From NCBI GenBank assembly GCA_034437275.1, contig DAOTUD010000185.1, positions 1 to 64,000 on the forward strand: a stretch of 64,000 bases of DNA, written 5' to 3'. Source of the stretch: TC-15 sp034437275 (GTDB taxonomy: Bacteria; Chloroflexota; Anaerolineae; Aggregatilineales; Aggregatilineaceae). This document shows, in pieces, positions 17,526-26,300 of this stretch (position 1 is the first letter of the stretch; every line of letters starts with the position of its first letter). The notes beneath the pieces were generated by a model. The model made no database searches. It saw only the letters and a program-made list of their open reading frames with translations, and was not told where the DNA came from. The position numbers and the translations under genes are program-made.

Positions 17526-17846
17526 ATGACCAAACACATCGCCCCGCAATTTAAACTGACGTTATATTACGATTTAGTCCCCAGCCAGATCGAAGACTAC
17601 TATAATTTTGTGATGCACGAGATGGTCCCCGCTGCGCAGAAAATGGACCTGTACATGTTCGAGGTGTACCACACCGTATGGGGGGACTGCCCGCATCGTC
17701 AGGCCGAATTCGTCACCGAAGATCTGCCGACGCTGCGTAATGTGCTCAAGAGCAAGCGCTGGCAGCAGCTCGAAGAAAAGCTCCAGGAGCACGTGACCAA
17801 TTACCATTGGAAGATCATCCCTTTTCGGCAGGGTTTCCAGCTTTGA
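17526..17846 (+). CDS. Small conserved-looking protein of unknown function
   Basis: A 106-residue soluble protein starting 30 bases after amrS. The sequence FKLTLYYDLVPSQIEDYYNFVMHEMVPAAQKM and the later LRNVLKSKRWQQLEEKLQEHV look like an alpha/beta ferredoxin-like fold of the dimeric ABM/NIPSNAP type, built from aromatic-rich strands and two helices. No catalytic motif is visible. GGGAACGACGCG precedes the ATG. Co-transcription with amrS is likely from spacing and from the shared terminator. Confidence 0.65.
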   Translation: MTKHIAPQFKLTLYYDLVPSQIEDYYNFVMHEMVPAAQKMDLYMFEVYHTVWGDCPHRQAEFVTEDLPTLRNVLKSKRWQQLEEKLQEHVTNYHWKIIPFRQGFQL

Positions 17847-17857
17847 GGCCGGACATG

Positions 17858-17886
17858 AAAAAACGCCCGGCATCGTCCGGGCGTTT
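17858..17886. terminator. Bidirectional terminator between convergent genes
   Basis: AAACGCCCGG (17861-17870) pairs with CCGGGCGTTT (17877-17886). An A-run on the left (17858-17863) gives a T-run for minus-strand transcripts and TTT ends the plus-strand arm, so both the plus unit ending at 17846 and the minus gene ending at 17908 can stop here. Confidence 0.8.
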
Positions 17887-17907
17887 GGATTCGGGAGGTA
17901 ACGCCGG

Positions 17908-19092
17908 TTAGCTGACCACGTTCAGATCGCGCCCGACGGTCGCGAAGATATCCAGCGCCTGGTCGAGATCGTCCCGGGTGTGGGTGGCGCTGTTCATCAC
18001 GCGGATGCGCGCCAGCCCGCGCGGCACCGTCGGGAAGCCAATCGCCATCGCAAACACCCCGGCCTCGTACAACCGCTTGCTGAATTCCTGGGCCAGCGGC
18101 GCTTCGCCCAACATGACCGGCACAATCGGCGTTTCGGTGTGCCCGGTGTCGAAGCCCAGGTCGTTCATCTTCTGCTTGAAGTATTCCGCATTGCTCCACA
18201 GCCGGTCGACCAGTTCGGTGCTTTCCTCCAGCACGTCGACCGCCGCGATACACGCGGCGACGTCTGGCACCGTCATCGCGCTGCTGAACAGGAAAGGCCG
18301 CCCGCGCTGGCGCAGCCAGTCGACAATCGCCTGCTTGCCGGCCACCACGCCGCCCACCACGCCAAACGCCTTGCTCAGCGTGCCGACCTCAACATCGACC
18401 CGGCCATGCAGGTCGAAATGATCCACGATGCCGCGCCCGCCCTTGCCGAGCACACCTTCGCCGTGCGCATCGTCAACCATCAGCAGGATATCGTGCTGCT
18501 CGGCGATGTCCGCCAGGGCCGGCAGCGGGGCGACATCCCCATCCATGCTGAACACGCCGTCGGTGATGATCATGCGTCGCCCGTATTCGCTGGTGGCCGC
18601 GATCTGCTGGCACAGGTCGTCGGGGTTGCCGTGCCCAAAGCGCACGACCCTGGCGCGCGACAGACGGCAGCCGTCGATGATGCTGGCGTGGTTCAGTTCA
18701 TCCGAGAAGATCACGTCGCCGCGCCCGACCAGCGCCGGGATCGCGGCCAGGTTGGCTGTAAACCCACTCTGGAACGTGACGGCGGCCTCGGCTCCTTTGA
18801 ACTTCGCCAGCCGGTCCTCCAGTTCGAGATGCAGGTCCATCGTACCCGCAATGGTGCGCACCGCCGCCGGGCCGACCCCGTACTCGTCCATTTTCTGCTT
18901 GGCCGCCGCGACCAGTTGGGAATGGTTGGCCAGCCCGAGGTAGTTATTGGACGAAAAGTTCAGCACGCGCCGTCCGTCCACCTCCAGCCAGGCTCCCTGC
19001 GCGCTGCCCAGCGTGCGGATGGTGGTGAACAGGCCCTGTTCCTTCAAACCGGCGATTTCGTCATGAATCCAATCTATTTTGGTTTCGGACAT
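17908..19092 (-). CDS. kbl: Glycine C-acetyltransferase (2-amino-3-ketobutyrate CoA ligase)
   Basis: This 394-residue PLP enzyme of the alpha-oxoamine synthase family converts 2-amino-3-ketobutyrate plus CoA into glycine and acetyl-CoA. Seen: VLNFSSNNYLGLANH, FQSGFTANLAAIPAL, DELNHASIIDG, IITDGVFSMDGDVAPL, LMVDDAHGEGVLG and the PLP-lysine motif GTLSKAFGVVGG. MSETKIDWIHDEIAGLKEQGLF is the typical N-terminus of Kbl rather than of BioF. GAGGAG lies seven bases before the ATG. Threonine dehydrogenase, its usual partner, is not in the window. Confidence 0.88.
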   Translation of the reverse strand: MSETKIDWIHDEIAGLKEQGLFTTIRTLGSAQGAWLEVDGRRVLNFSSNNYLGLANHSQLVAAAKQKMDEYGVGPAAVRTIAGTMDLHLELEDRLAKFKGAEAAVTFQSGFTANLAAIPALVGRGDVIFSDELNHASIIDGCRLSRARVVRFGHGNPDDLCQQIAATSEYGRRMIITDGVFSMDGDVAPLPALADIAEQHDILLMVDDAHGEGVLGKGGRGIVDHFDLHGRVDVEVGTLSKAFGVVGGVVAGKQAIVDWLRQRGRPFLFSSAMTVPDVAACIAAVDVLEESTELVDRLWSNAEYFKQKMNDLGFDTGHTETPIVPVMLGEAPLAQEFSKRLYEAGVFAMAIGFPTVPRGLARIRVMNSATHTRDDLDQALDIFATVGRDLNVVS

Positions 19093-19138
19093 GCAATGCT
19101 CCTCATAGATACCACTGGTAAAGTCTAGTTGTGCAGAT

Positions 19139-19147
19139 ATTTTAGCA
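19139..19147 (-). promoter_or_regulatory. Extended minus-10 element upstream of kbl
   Basis: On the minus strand TGCTAAAAT (TG-N plus TAAAAT) stands about 48 bases before the kbl ATG. No good minus-35 is seen, as is usual for extended minus-10 promoters. Confidence 0.4.
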
Positions 19148-19255
19148 TACCTGCGACCCGCGCTCTGGTTACGAATATCATCTTTTGGGAATTCGCCCAG
19201 CCTTCAGAGTTGGTCTAGAGTCAGTCAGCAACCAAAAAACAGCCCACGACAGACA

Positions 19256-19352
19256 AGGAGCTAACCGCATGAGCGACAAACCACAGGCGTATGCCCCCAG
19301 CGTATATGGCGTGCTGGGCGACGGCGCTGCCCGGCGATCAGGAACAGTAGCA
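19256..19352 (+). other. Orphan translation start with strong ribosome binding site, frame runs antisense into the STAS gene
   Basis: AAGGAG at about 19256 is followed, with good spacing, by ATG at 19269 opening MSDKPQAYAPSVYGVLGDG. The frame stays open far into the antisense of the STAS gene, where composition is that of a shadow. The first 25 codons look like a genuine gene start, but there is no protein I recognise. It may be the remnant of a gene whose body was deleted, or a chance start in the 245-base gap between kbl and the STAS gene. Confidence 0.35.
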
Positions 19353-19709
19353 AATTTCGCGGGTGGCGGCGAACGCGGCAGCGTTGGGGTGGTGGGGCAC
19401 TTTCAAGGACGGGTCGAAGTAGATGTCGATCACCGAATCCAGCCCGACCAGTTCCAGCAGTTTTTGGACGCGATCAGACGGGTTGGCGATCTTGAGTTGG
19501 CCGCCGGTGTGCTGCATGCGCTTGTAGAGCAGCATCAGTTCGCGCAGCCCGGCGCTGTTGATGTACTCAACGCCGCCCAGGTCCAGGATGACGGTGGTGC
19601 AGCCGGAGGCCAGCGCGTTATCCAACGCCTGCGCCAACGCCAGCGAATTATTGCCCGCCATCCGGCCCAGCACTTCGACCAGTTGTGTTTGTGATGCATC
19701 GGAATACAT
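19338..19709 (-). CDS. STAS-domain protein (anti-sigma factor antagonist-like)
   Basis: A 123-residue single STAS domain. Residues 25-95 read ALDNALASGCTTVILDLGGV, then YINSAGLRELMLLYKR, where the Ser in NSAG is the phosphorylation site of SpoIIAA/RsbV-type antagonists, and GGQLKIANPSDRVQKLLELVG. It would take part in a partner-switching circuit with an anti-sigma kinase, though none is adjacent. The last 25 residues, ending CYCS, are not family-like and run into the region with the orphan start. CAGGGAGAAA precedes the ATG. Confidence 0.85.
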   Translation of the reverse strand: MYSDASQTQLVEVLGRMAGNNSLALAQALDNALASGCTTVILDLGGVEYINSAGLRELMLLYKRMQHTGGQLKIANPSDRVQKLLELVGLDSVIDIYFDPSLKVPHHPNAAAFAATREICYCS

Positions 19710-19811
19710 AATCGTTTCTCCCTGCTTTCCTACACCAGTATACGCAGCAGAGAGCCAAAAGGTTACGGTTTTTTGCAGCTCCCCTAATAGTTGGGGGGAG
19801 AATGAGCGAGG

Positions 19812-20801
19812 CTAGGAAGCAACTCCGGCGATCAACAGGTCCAGCGCGAGGTGATCGTGGACCTTGCCGGTCTTGATGCCAAAGTCCGTTTCCAGCAAGA
19901 AGTGGTAGATCATCTCGAGCTGGTCGAGGGTGAAGCGTTTGGCCTGCACGCTGAGCTTTTCGCCGACGAAGGGATGCACGCCAATCGCCTGCGCGATCTG
20001 CTGCGGTGATCCGCCGCTGTCCAGGTGTTCGCGGGCCAGGATCAACAGGCGGAACTGGCGCACGATCATGCCGAACAGGCGCAGCGGTTCGTCGTCGCGC
20101 AGCAGGCGATGCAGCAGGCGCAGCGCAGCAGTCCCGTCGCGCTGCCCGATGGCGTCCACCATCGCGAAGATGTCTGGCTCGGCGACGTAGGTCGTCAGCA
20201 GCGCGACATCCGCCGGGGCAATTGGGCGCTCCCCGGCGACATACGCCGTCAGCTTGACGAGTTCGTTATCCGCCGCGCGCAGGTCGTCGCTCACCACATC
20301 GGCCAGCGCCGCCGCTGCCTGTGCCTCGATCTCGGCATCGTATTCGTCGCGGGCCTGGTTGATGATCCAGCGCACGGTGTTACGCGGTGGTTCAAATTTC
20401 TTGTGGAATCCGCCGGGGGCTGTTTTGGCCAGCTTGAGGATCGCGTTTCGCTCGGAGAGGGTGGCGGTCTCGACGAACACCACCCGCGCGAAGTCCGGCA
20501 GTGCGGGCAGTTCGTCCGCCAGCGTGTCGAGTTGGGCTTTGCCGGTTTTGCCCGCGCCTTTGCGCGACAACCACGCCAACATGCCGTGCACAATCACCAG
20601 CCGCTTGTCGCTGAGGAAGGGCATGGCGCTGGCCGCCGCGATCACATCCGCCGCGCTGGCCTCTTTGCCGTCCAGCACCGTGATGTTAAGCTCCGCCGTC
20701 GCCGGGTCGCCCATCTGGTCGCGCATGGTCTGGAGCTGCGCCTGGCGGCTGAACTCGTCCGGGCCGTGCAGCACGTAAAATGTGGGGTGACGGTTTGCCA
20801 T
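19812..20801 (-). CDS. holA: DNA polymerase III subunit delta
   Basis: Delta (329 residues) opens the sliding clamp as part of the clamp loader. Seen: FYVLHGPDEFSRQAQLQTMRDQ, LNITVLDGKEASAADVI, MPFLSDKRLVIVHG, VFVETATLSERNAILKL, then LSVQAKRFTLDQLEMIYHFLLETDFGIKTG and an ending LALDLLIAG. Length and the weak but characteristic N- and C-terminal motifs fit HolA. It stands alone on the minus strand with the DUF6391-like gene 17 bases upstream, so the two are likely one unit. Confidence 0.93.
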   Translation of the reverse strand: MANRHPTFYVLHGPDEFSRQAQLQTMRDQMGDPATAELNITVLDGKEASAADVIAAASAMPFLSDKRLVIVHGMLAWLSRKGAGKTGKAQLDTLADELPALPDFARVVFVETATLSERNAILKLAKTAPGGFHKKFEPPRNTVRWIINQARDEYDAEIEAQAAAALADVVSDDLRAADNELVKLTAYVAGERPIAPADVALLTTYVAEPDIFAMVDAIGQRDGTAALRLLHRLLRDDEPLRLFGMIVRQFRLLILAREHLDSGGSPQQIAQAIGVHPFVGEKLSVQAKRFTLDQLEMIYHFLLETDFGIKTGKVHDHLALDLLIAGVAS

Positions 20802-20818
20802 TGGACTGTTCCCTGGCG

Positions 20819-21373
20819 CTAGCCGCCGTTGGTCCGGATAAAATGCACCGTCAGGCGCTGCCCGCCCAGCGGGATCGGAAACTCGGTGCGGCTGATGTTG
20901 ACGACTTCCATTTGACCGGGATCGCCCAGCGTCGTAAAGTGCTGCTGCAGCGCGAGGCCGAGCGGCTGCGACACGATCAGCGATAGGGTCGCCAGCAGCA
21001 CGACTGTCGGCAGGCGCGCGAGGCGTTCCGCAAACCCGCCTTTCATGCCGGTGGTGCCCATCAAGGTCGCTGTCCCGGTCATCACCCCGGCAGTGACCAG
21101 CCCGGTGCCGCAGTTGGGATGGATCGCCAGCCGGTGCTCGCCGCTGCGCATCCGGTGCAGCGCCTCGTGGACCGCCGTTTCAACGTCCTCGGTGGCGACG
21201 TTGCCGTACAGATAAAAGCCGCCCACCGTCGACCGGCCCGCCATGCTCAAGTTTTTCACGCGGCGGCTCAGCAGGTGGATCGTGGCGTGTTCCAGCCCAT
21301 GATTCCGCCGGATGCGGCGTATCACCGGCAGATTGAGGATCGGAGCCGTAAGAAGGGCCAGATATTGGATCAT
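20819..21373 (-). CDS. DUF6391-like membrane protein
   Basis: A 184-residue protein starting MIQYLALLTAPILNLPVIRR. The block RRNHGLEHATIHLLSRR with two His and a Glu, and VETAVHEALHRMRSGEHRLAIHPNCGTG, are the recognisable core and resemble DUF6391 proteins. Hydrophobic spans occur near residues 100-115 and 125-145. The conserved His/Glu/Cys cluster suggests a metal site, but no reaction is known. Start chosen at 21373; an upstream in-frame TTG at 21409 has no ribosome binding site. Confidence 0.6.
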   Translation of the reverse strand: MIQYLALLTAPILNLPVIRRIRRNHGLEHATIHLLSRRVKNLSMAGRSTVGGFYLYGNVATEDVETAVHEALHRMRSGEHRLAIHPNCGTGLVTAGVMTGTATLMGTTGMKGGFAERLARLPTVVLLATLSLIVSQPLGLALQQHFTTLGDPGQMEVVNISRTEFPIPLGGQRLTVHFIRTNGG

Positions 21374-21409
21374 AATTTTCTCGCTTCGTTTTGTTAGCAG
21401 CCAACACAA

Positions 21410-22354
21410 TCAAGGGAGTGCATCCGACAGGCCCACCACATCCGGCGGCAGCGCAACGACCACCAGCCGGTGCGAGTTGGCGTTGTAGGGCCAGCATGTT
21501 ACGAGCGTAACACGTTCATCATCTGTCGGCAATATCCAGCGGGCATTTTCCTGGCGCACACTGACCGGCTGGTATTCCTCGGCCAGCGTCATGATCTGCG
21601 CCACGACATAGTAGTGTCTTTCCCCCTGCGCGTCCAGCGTCACGACATCGCCCGGTTCCAGGCGGATCAAATGCCGGAATACCGCGCCGTACACGTTGTG
21701 ATGCCCGTTGAGGACGATGTTCCCCGGCTGGTTGAGCGGGCTGGAGTTGTGGTGCCACCCGGCGGCGTACTCGTTGGGGACATCCCACTGGCTGTACGTC
21801 TGCCCGCCGAGCGTGATGGCGTGCTGCCCGACCAGCACCACCGGCGCATCCAACTCGATGGCGTCGATCACGATGCGCTCCGGGATCAGCGGGCGGGGGG
21901 TGGCCGTGGGGGGCGGCGTGGGGCTGGGGGCGGGGGTAGGGGTGAGGCTGGCGGTCACGGTGACAGTGATCGTGGCGGTGTGTGTCAGCGTGGGGGCAGG
22001 CGTCGCGCGGCGGGTGGGGCGCGCGGTATTGGCTGGGGGCACAGTTGCGGCGGCGAAAGACGTCGCGCTGGGGGGCGGTGTGCGTGTGGGCGTGGCCGGG
22101 ACTGGCGACTCGCGCGGGCTGACCGGCAGCATCGCGAGCTGGTCGGCCCGCAGCGCGGGCGGCGCCAGCGGCGAGCCGAGCAAACCGGGGGTGGGCGTCG
22201 CCTCGGCAGTCCCCGCTGCGCCGGGTGGCAGCAGCACCGCTTCGTCCGGCTCCAGCAGTCGCCACCCCAGCAGCGCGATCCCGCCCCCCAGGCAGCTCAA
22301 CCCCACGAGGGCGATGAGCGTGCCCATCACCAACGCCCGGCGCGGGTGGGACAT
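21410..22354 (-). CDS. Sortase with long Thr/Pro stalk
   Basis: A 314-residue protein with an N-terminal membrane helix (LVMGTLIALVGLSCLGGGIA), a low-complexity stalk of about 120 residues rich in Thr, Pro and Ala, and a C-terminal sortase domain. Catalytic motifs: His in VLNGHHNVYG, Cys in VTLVTCWPYN, Arg nine residues on in NSHRLVVV. Sortases join proteins with a sorting signal to the cell surface or to each other. No LPxTG-type substrate is evident in the window. The ATG overlaps the stop of the upstream HAD gene (TGATG), so the two are coupled. Confidence 0.85.
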   Translation of the reverse strand: MSHPRRALVMGTLIALVGLSCLGGGIALLGWRLLEPDEAVLLPPGAAGTAEATPTPGLLGSPLAPPALRADQLAMLPVSPRESPVPATPTRTPPPSATSFAAATVPPANTARPTRRATPAPTLTHTATITVTVTASLTPTPAPSPTPPPTATPRPLIPERIVIDAIELDAPVVLVGQHAITLGGQTYSQWDVPNEYAAGWHHNSSPLNQPGNIVLNGHHNVYGAVFRHLIRLEPGDVVTLDAQGERHYYVVAQIMTLAEEYQPVSVRQENARWILPTDDERVTLVTCWPYNANSHRLVVVALPPDVVGLSDALP

Positions 22355-23058
22355 CAGGGCCGGGTGCCGTTGTTGAGGATGGCGGCCAGGACCGTGTCCG
22401 GATCGGCCAGCGAGTCGAAGACATGATCCGGGCCGTGCGCCTGCAGTTCCGCCGTGCTGTATGGCCCGGTGGCGACGGCAATCGTCCGCGCCTGCACGCT
22501 GGCGGCACACGCGATATCGCCCGGCGTATCGCCGATGATCACGATCTGGTCGGGCCGGAAGTCCGCGCCGCTCAGGTCCCGGGCGCGCTCCAGCGCCAGC
22601 GGCGGCAGCATGGAACGCTCCCAGCCTTCCGAGCCAAACGCGCCGATTTTGAAGTCCTGCGGATCGTAACCGGCGGCGTGCAGCTTGATCGGCACCAGCG
22701 TGGCCATGTTGCCAGTCACCAGACCGAGCAGCACATCCGGGTTGGCCTTGAGCCGGGCGACGAGTTCCGGCGCGCCCAGGCACGGGCGCACGGGGAAATC
22801 GCCGATGATGGCGGACAGGTGACGCGCCACCGTCTGGATGTAGGTGTCCAGCCTGGCCTGCACTTCCTCCGCCGCGATCCCCGCCGGTTCCAGCGCATCG
22901 CGCACAATACCCCAGTCCGTCATTCCGGCGAAGGTGACGCGGTCCACGTCGCCCTGGGTGCCGAAGACATCCTGCAGCGCCAGCCGGGTCGCCGCGCGCC
23001 CGCAGCCACCAGAGTGGAGCAGTGTGCCGTCGATGTCAAACAAAACCAACTGTTTCAT
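22354..23058 (-). CDS. HAD-family hydrolase (phosphoglycolate-phosphatase-like)
   Basis: A 234-residue HAD phosphatase. Motif I LFDIDGTLLHSGG, a helical cap (about 20-95), motif II in LGLVTGNMATLV, motif III Lys/Arg near LERARDLSGADF, motif IV VIIGDTPGDIACA. The substrate cannot be read. The start is the ATG at 23058, with AAGGAAAG upstream; a further in-frame extension to 23217 lacks a site and family similarity. Its stop overlaps the sortase start. Confidence 0.88.
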   Translation of the reverse strand: MKQLVLFDIDGTLLHSGGCGRAATRLALQDVFGTQGDVDRVTFAGMTDWGIVRDALEPAGIAAEEVQARLDTYIQTVARHLSAIIGDFPVRPCLGAPELVARLKANPDVLLGLVTGNMATLVPIKLHAAGYDPQDFKIGAFGSEGWERSMLPPLALERARDLSGADFRPDQIVIIGDTPGDIACAASVQARTIAVATGPYSTAELQAHGPDHVFDSLADPDTVLAAILNNGTRP

Positions 23059-23397
23059 GATACTTTCCTTGCATGTTCCTTTGCCGCAACGTTTAGCGGG
23101 CACGGTTTCACCGTCGATTATAGCGCGAATCGGGCACCGGCCCGCCACCGGATGTGACCATTCTCTAAGGCTCGAATAGCAAAAGTGACACTCCTCTACC
23201 ATATAGCGACATTCCACACTACTGATAACCCGTCAAACTGTCTACACTCAGGACGAAAATCGCAGTTTGTCCAAAAAGTGATCCGCTCAGATCCGCATGT
23301 TTTTGGTTAAACTCTCCAGTTTGCCCACAACTCTGCACGCAGGCGTTAACCTCCTACAATCCTGCGCGCGGGGTATGGGATGTATTAGGAGGAATTG
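23059..23397. other. Divergent intergenic region between the HAD gene and nifJ
   Basis: No gene is seen. For the HAD gene a minus-strand TATAAT lies at 23122-23117. For nifJ a TACAAT lies at 23355-23360 without a good minus-35. The heptamer CAAACTG occurs at 23234-23240 and its complement CAGTTTG at 23263-23269 and 23317-23323 (the last two within a shared CAGTTTGyCCA), possibly a regulator's half-sites. CAAAAGTGACA at 23180-23190 is also half of the inverted repeat in front of the Opp operon. Confidence 0.4.
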
Positions 23398-26300
23398 ATG
23401 TCAAACGATTCTAAACGCAAAATGGTAACCATTGATGGCAATACCGCTGCAGCGCAGATCGGTCATACCCTCAATGAAGTTATCGCTATCTACCCCATTA
23501 CGCCCTCGTCCCCGATGGGCGAGCTGGCCGACGAAATGTCGGCAGCCCGGGAGACGAACCTGTGGGGAACCATTCCAGACGTTACCGAAATGCAGGCCGA
23601 AGGGGGCGCCGCCGGCGCCGTGCACGGGGCCTTGACGGCAGGTGCACTGACCACGACCTTTACTGCGTCGCAGGGCTTGCTGCTGATGATCCCCAATATG
23701 TACAAGATCGCAGGCGAGTTGCTGCCAACCTGTTTCCATGTCGCGGCTCGTTCGCTCGCGGCACAGGCGCTCTCCATTTTTGGCGATCACTCCGATATCA
23801 CCGCCGCCCGCGCGACCGGGTTTGGCTTCCTGGCCTCCGGCAGCATTCAGGAAGTTCACGACATGGCGCTGATCGGCACGGCAGCCTCGCTCGAATCGCG
23901 GGTGCCGTTTGTCCACTTCTTCGATGGCTTCCGCTCGTCGCACGAGATTCAGAAGATCGAAAAGCTGAATCGTGAAGACCTGGGCGCGGTGATCGACGAT
24001 GAGGCCGTGCTGGCCCATCGTGGACGCGGCATGTCGCCCGATCACCCGGTGCTGCGCGGTACCGCGCAGAACCCTGATGTGTTCTTCCAGGGGCGTGAGT
24101 CGGTGAACCCGTACTACGTCAAAACGCCGCAGGTCGTGCAGGACGTGATGGACCGCTTCGCGAAGGTCGTTGGCCGCCAGTACCACCTGTTTGATTACTT
24201 CGGCGCGGAGGACGCGGAATACGTCGTCGTGCTGATGGGGTCCGGGGCCGAGGCTGCACACGAAGCCGTCGATTACATGGTTGAGGAAATGGGCGAGAAG
24301 GTCGGCGTGGTCAAAGTCCGCCTGTTCCGCCCGTTCGACAACAAAGCGTTGATCAACGCCATCCCGGATAGTGTCAAGGGGATCGCCGTGCTGGACCGCA
24401 CGAAGGAACCCGGTGCCGGCGGCGAACCGCTGTACCTCGACATTGTCTTGGCCTTCAACGAAGCCGTGAGCGACGGCGATATCAAGTCCATGCCCAAGAT
24501 TGTTGGTGGGCGCTATGGGCTTAGCTCCAAAGAATTCACGCCGGCGATGGTCAAGGGCGTGTTTGATAATCTCGCGAAGGACAAGCCCAAGAATCACTTC
24601 ACGGTCGGCATTTACGACGATGTGACCGACACCAGCCTGGAATGGGACCCGGACTTCTCCACCGAAGGCGAAGACGTGCACCGCATGATGTTCTGGGGCC
24701 TGGGGGCGGACGGCACGGTCGGCGCGAACAAGAACTCGATCAAGATTATCGGCAAGGCGACCGATAACTACTGCCAGGGCTTCTTTGTGTACGACTCCAA
24801 GAAATCGGGGGCGCGCACGATCTCGCACCTGCGCTTCAGCAAGAAGCCGATCCGCAGCACTTACCTGATCAACAAAGCCGACTTCGTGGCCTGCCACAAC
24901 TTCAGCTTCCTGGAACGCTACGATATGCTCACCCCGCTGGAAAAGGGCGGCACCTTCCTGCTCAACAGCCCCTATGCGGCGGACGAGGTGTGGGACCACA
25001 TGCCGCGCGAAGTCCAGCAGCAGCTTGTGGACAAAGCGGCCAAATTCTACGTGATCGATGCGACCAGCATCGCCAAGCAGGTGGGCCTGGGTGGCCGCAT
25101 CAACGTGATCATGCAGGCGGCGTTCTTCCAGATTTCCGGTGTGCTGCCCGAAGAGCAGGCGATGGAAATGATCGAAGCTGCCGTCGAGGACACCTATGGC
25201 CTCAAGGGCGCAAAAGTCGTCGATATGAACATCAAGGCGGCGGAAATCGCGGTCGACCGCATCGAAACCGTCGACTACCCGAAGAAGGTCACCAGCGACC
25301 TGACCATGCGCAAGCCGGTTCCCGACGATGCGCCAGACTTTGTCCGCGACGTGCTGGGCGAGATCATCGCCGGGCGCGGCGACCAACTGCCGGTGTCGGC
25401 AATGCCTGCCGACGGGACCTTCCCGACCGGCACGACCCAATACGAAAAGCGCAATGTGGCCATTGAGATCCCCGTCTGGGACCCCGATGTGTGCATCCAG
25501 TGCAACCAGTGCGCCTTCGTGTGCCCCCACGCGACGATCCGCATGAAGGTTTACGACGCGGAATATGCCAACGGCAATGCCCCGGCGACCTTCAAGTCGA
25601 TGGACGCGCGTGGCCGTTCCTGGAAGGGCATGAAGTACACCGTCCAGGTCGCGCCCGAAGACTGCACCGGCTGCGGGGTATGCGTGGAAACGTGCCCGGC
25701 CCACGCCAAAGACGAGAATGGCAAGAAGACCGATCGCAAAGCGATCAACATGGAGCCGCTCACCGAAGAACTGCGGCGCAACGAGGCCGAAAACTGGGAC
25801 TACTTCCTGTCCTTGCCCGAAACCGATCCCGCGACCTTCAACCGTTTCACGGTCAAAGGGTCGCAGTTCCTGCCGCCGCTGTTTGAGTTCTCCGGCGCGT
25901 GTGCAGGCTGTGGCGAAACGCCGGTGGTCAAGCTGATGACGCAGTTGTACGGCGACCGTGCGATCATCGCCAACGCGACTGGCTGCTCCTCGATTTTCGG
26001 CGGTAACCTGCCGACCACGCCCTACGCCAAGCGCGAAGATGGACGCGGGCCGACCTGGTCGAACTCGCTGTTCGAGGACGCGGCAGAGTTCGGCATGGGG
26101 ATGCGGCTGACGGTCGATAAACTGACCAAGTACGCCTACGAAATGCTCGACAAGCTGAACAAGACGGCAGACAATCACACCGAACTGCTCACCGCGATCC
26201 GCGACGCTGAGATGGACGAGCAAGAACAGATCGAAGAACAGCGCGCGCGCGTCGAAGAGCTGAAGTCCTTGCTCAAGCAGGACGACAGCGATCTGGCGCA

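Noticed and set aside
19185..19694. A 169-codon plus-strand gene opposite the STAS gene
   Set aside because: Beyond the first codons it is the mirror of the STAS domain, which is clearly the coding strand.
21890..22100. G/T-rich repetitive-looking stretch
   Set aside because: It encodes the Thr/Pro/Ala stalk of the sortase; the repeats are irregular and not a CRISPR or tandem array.
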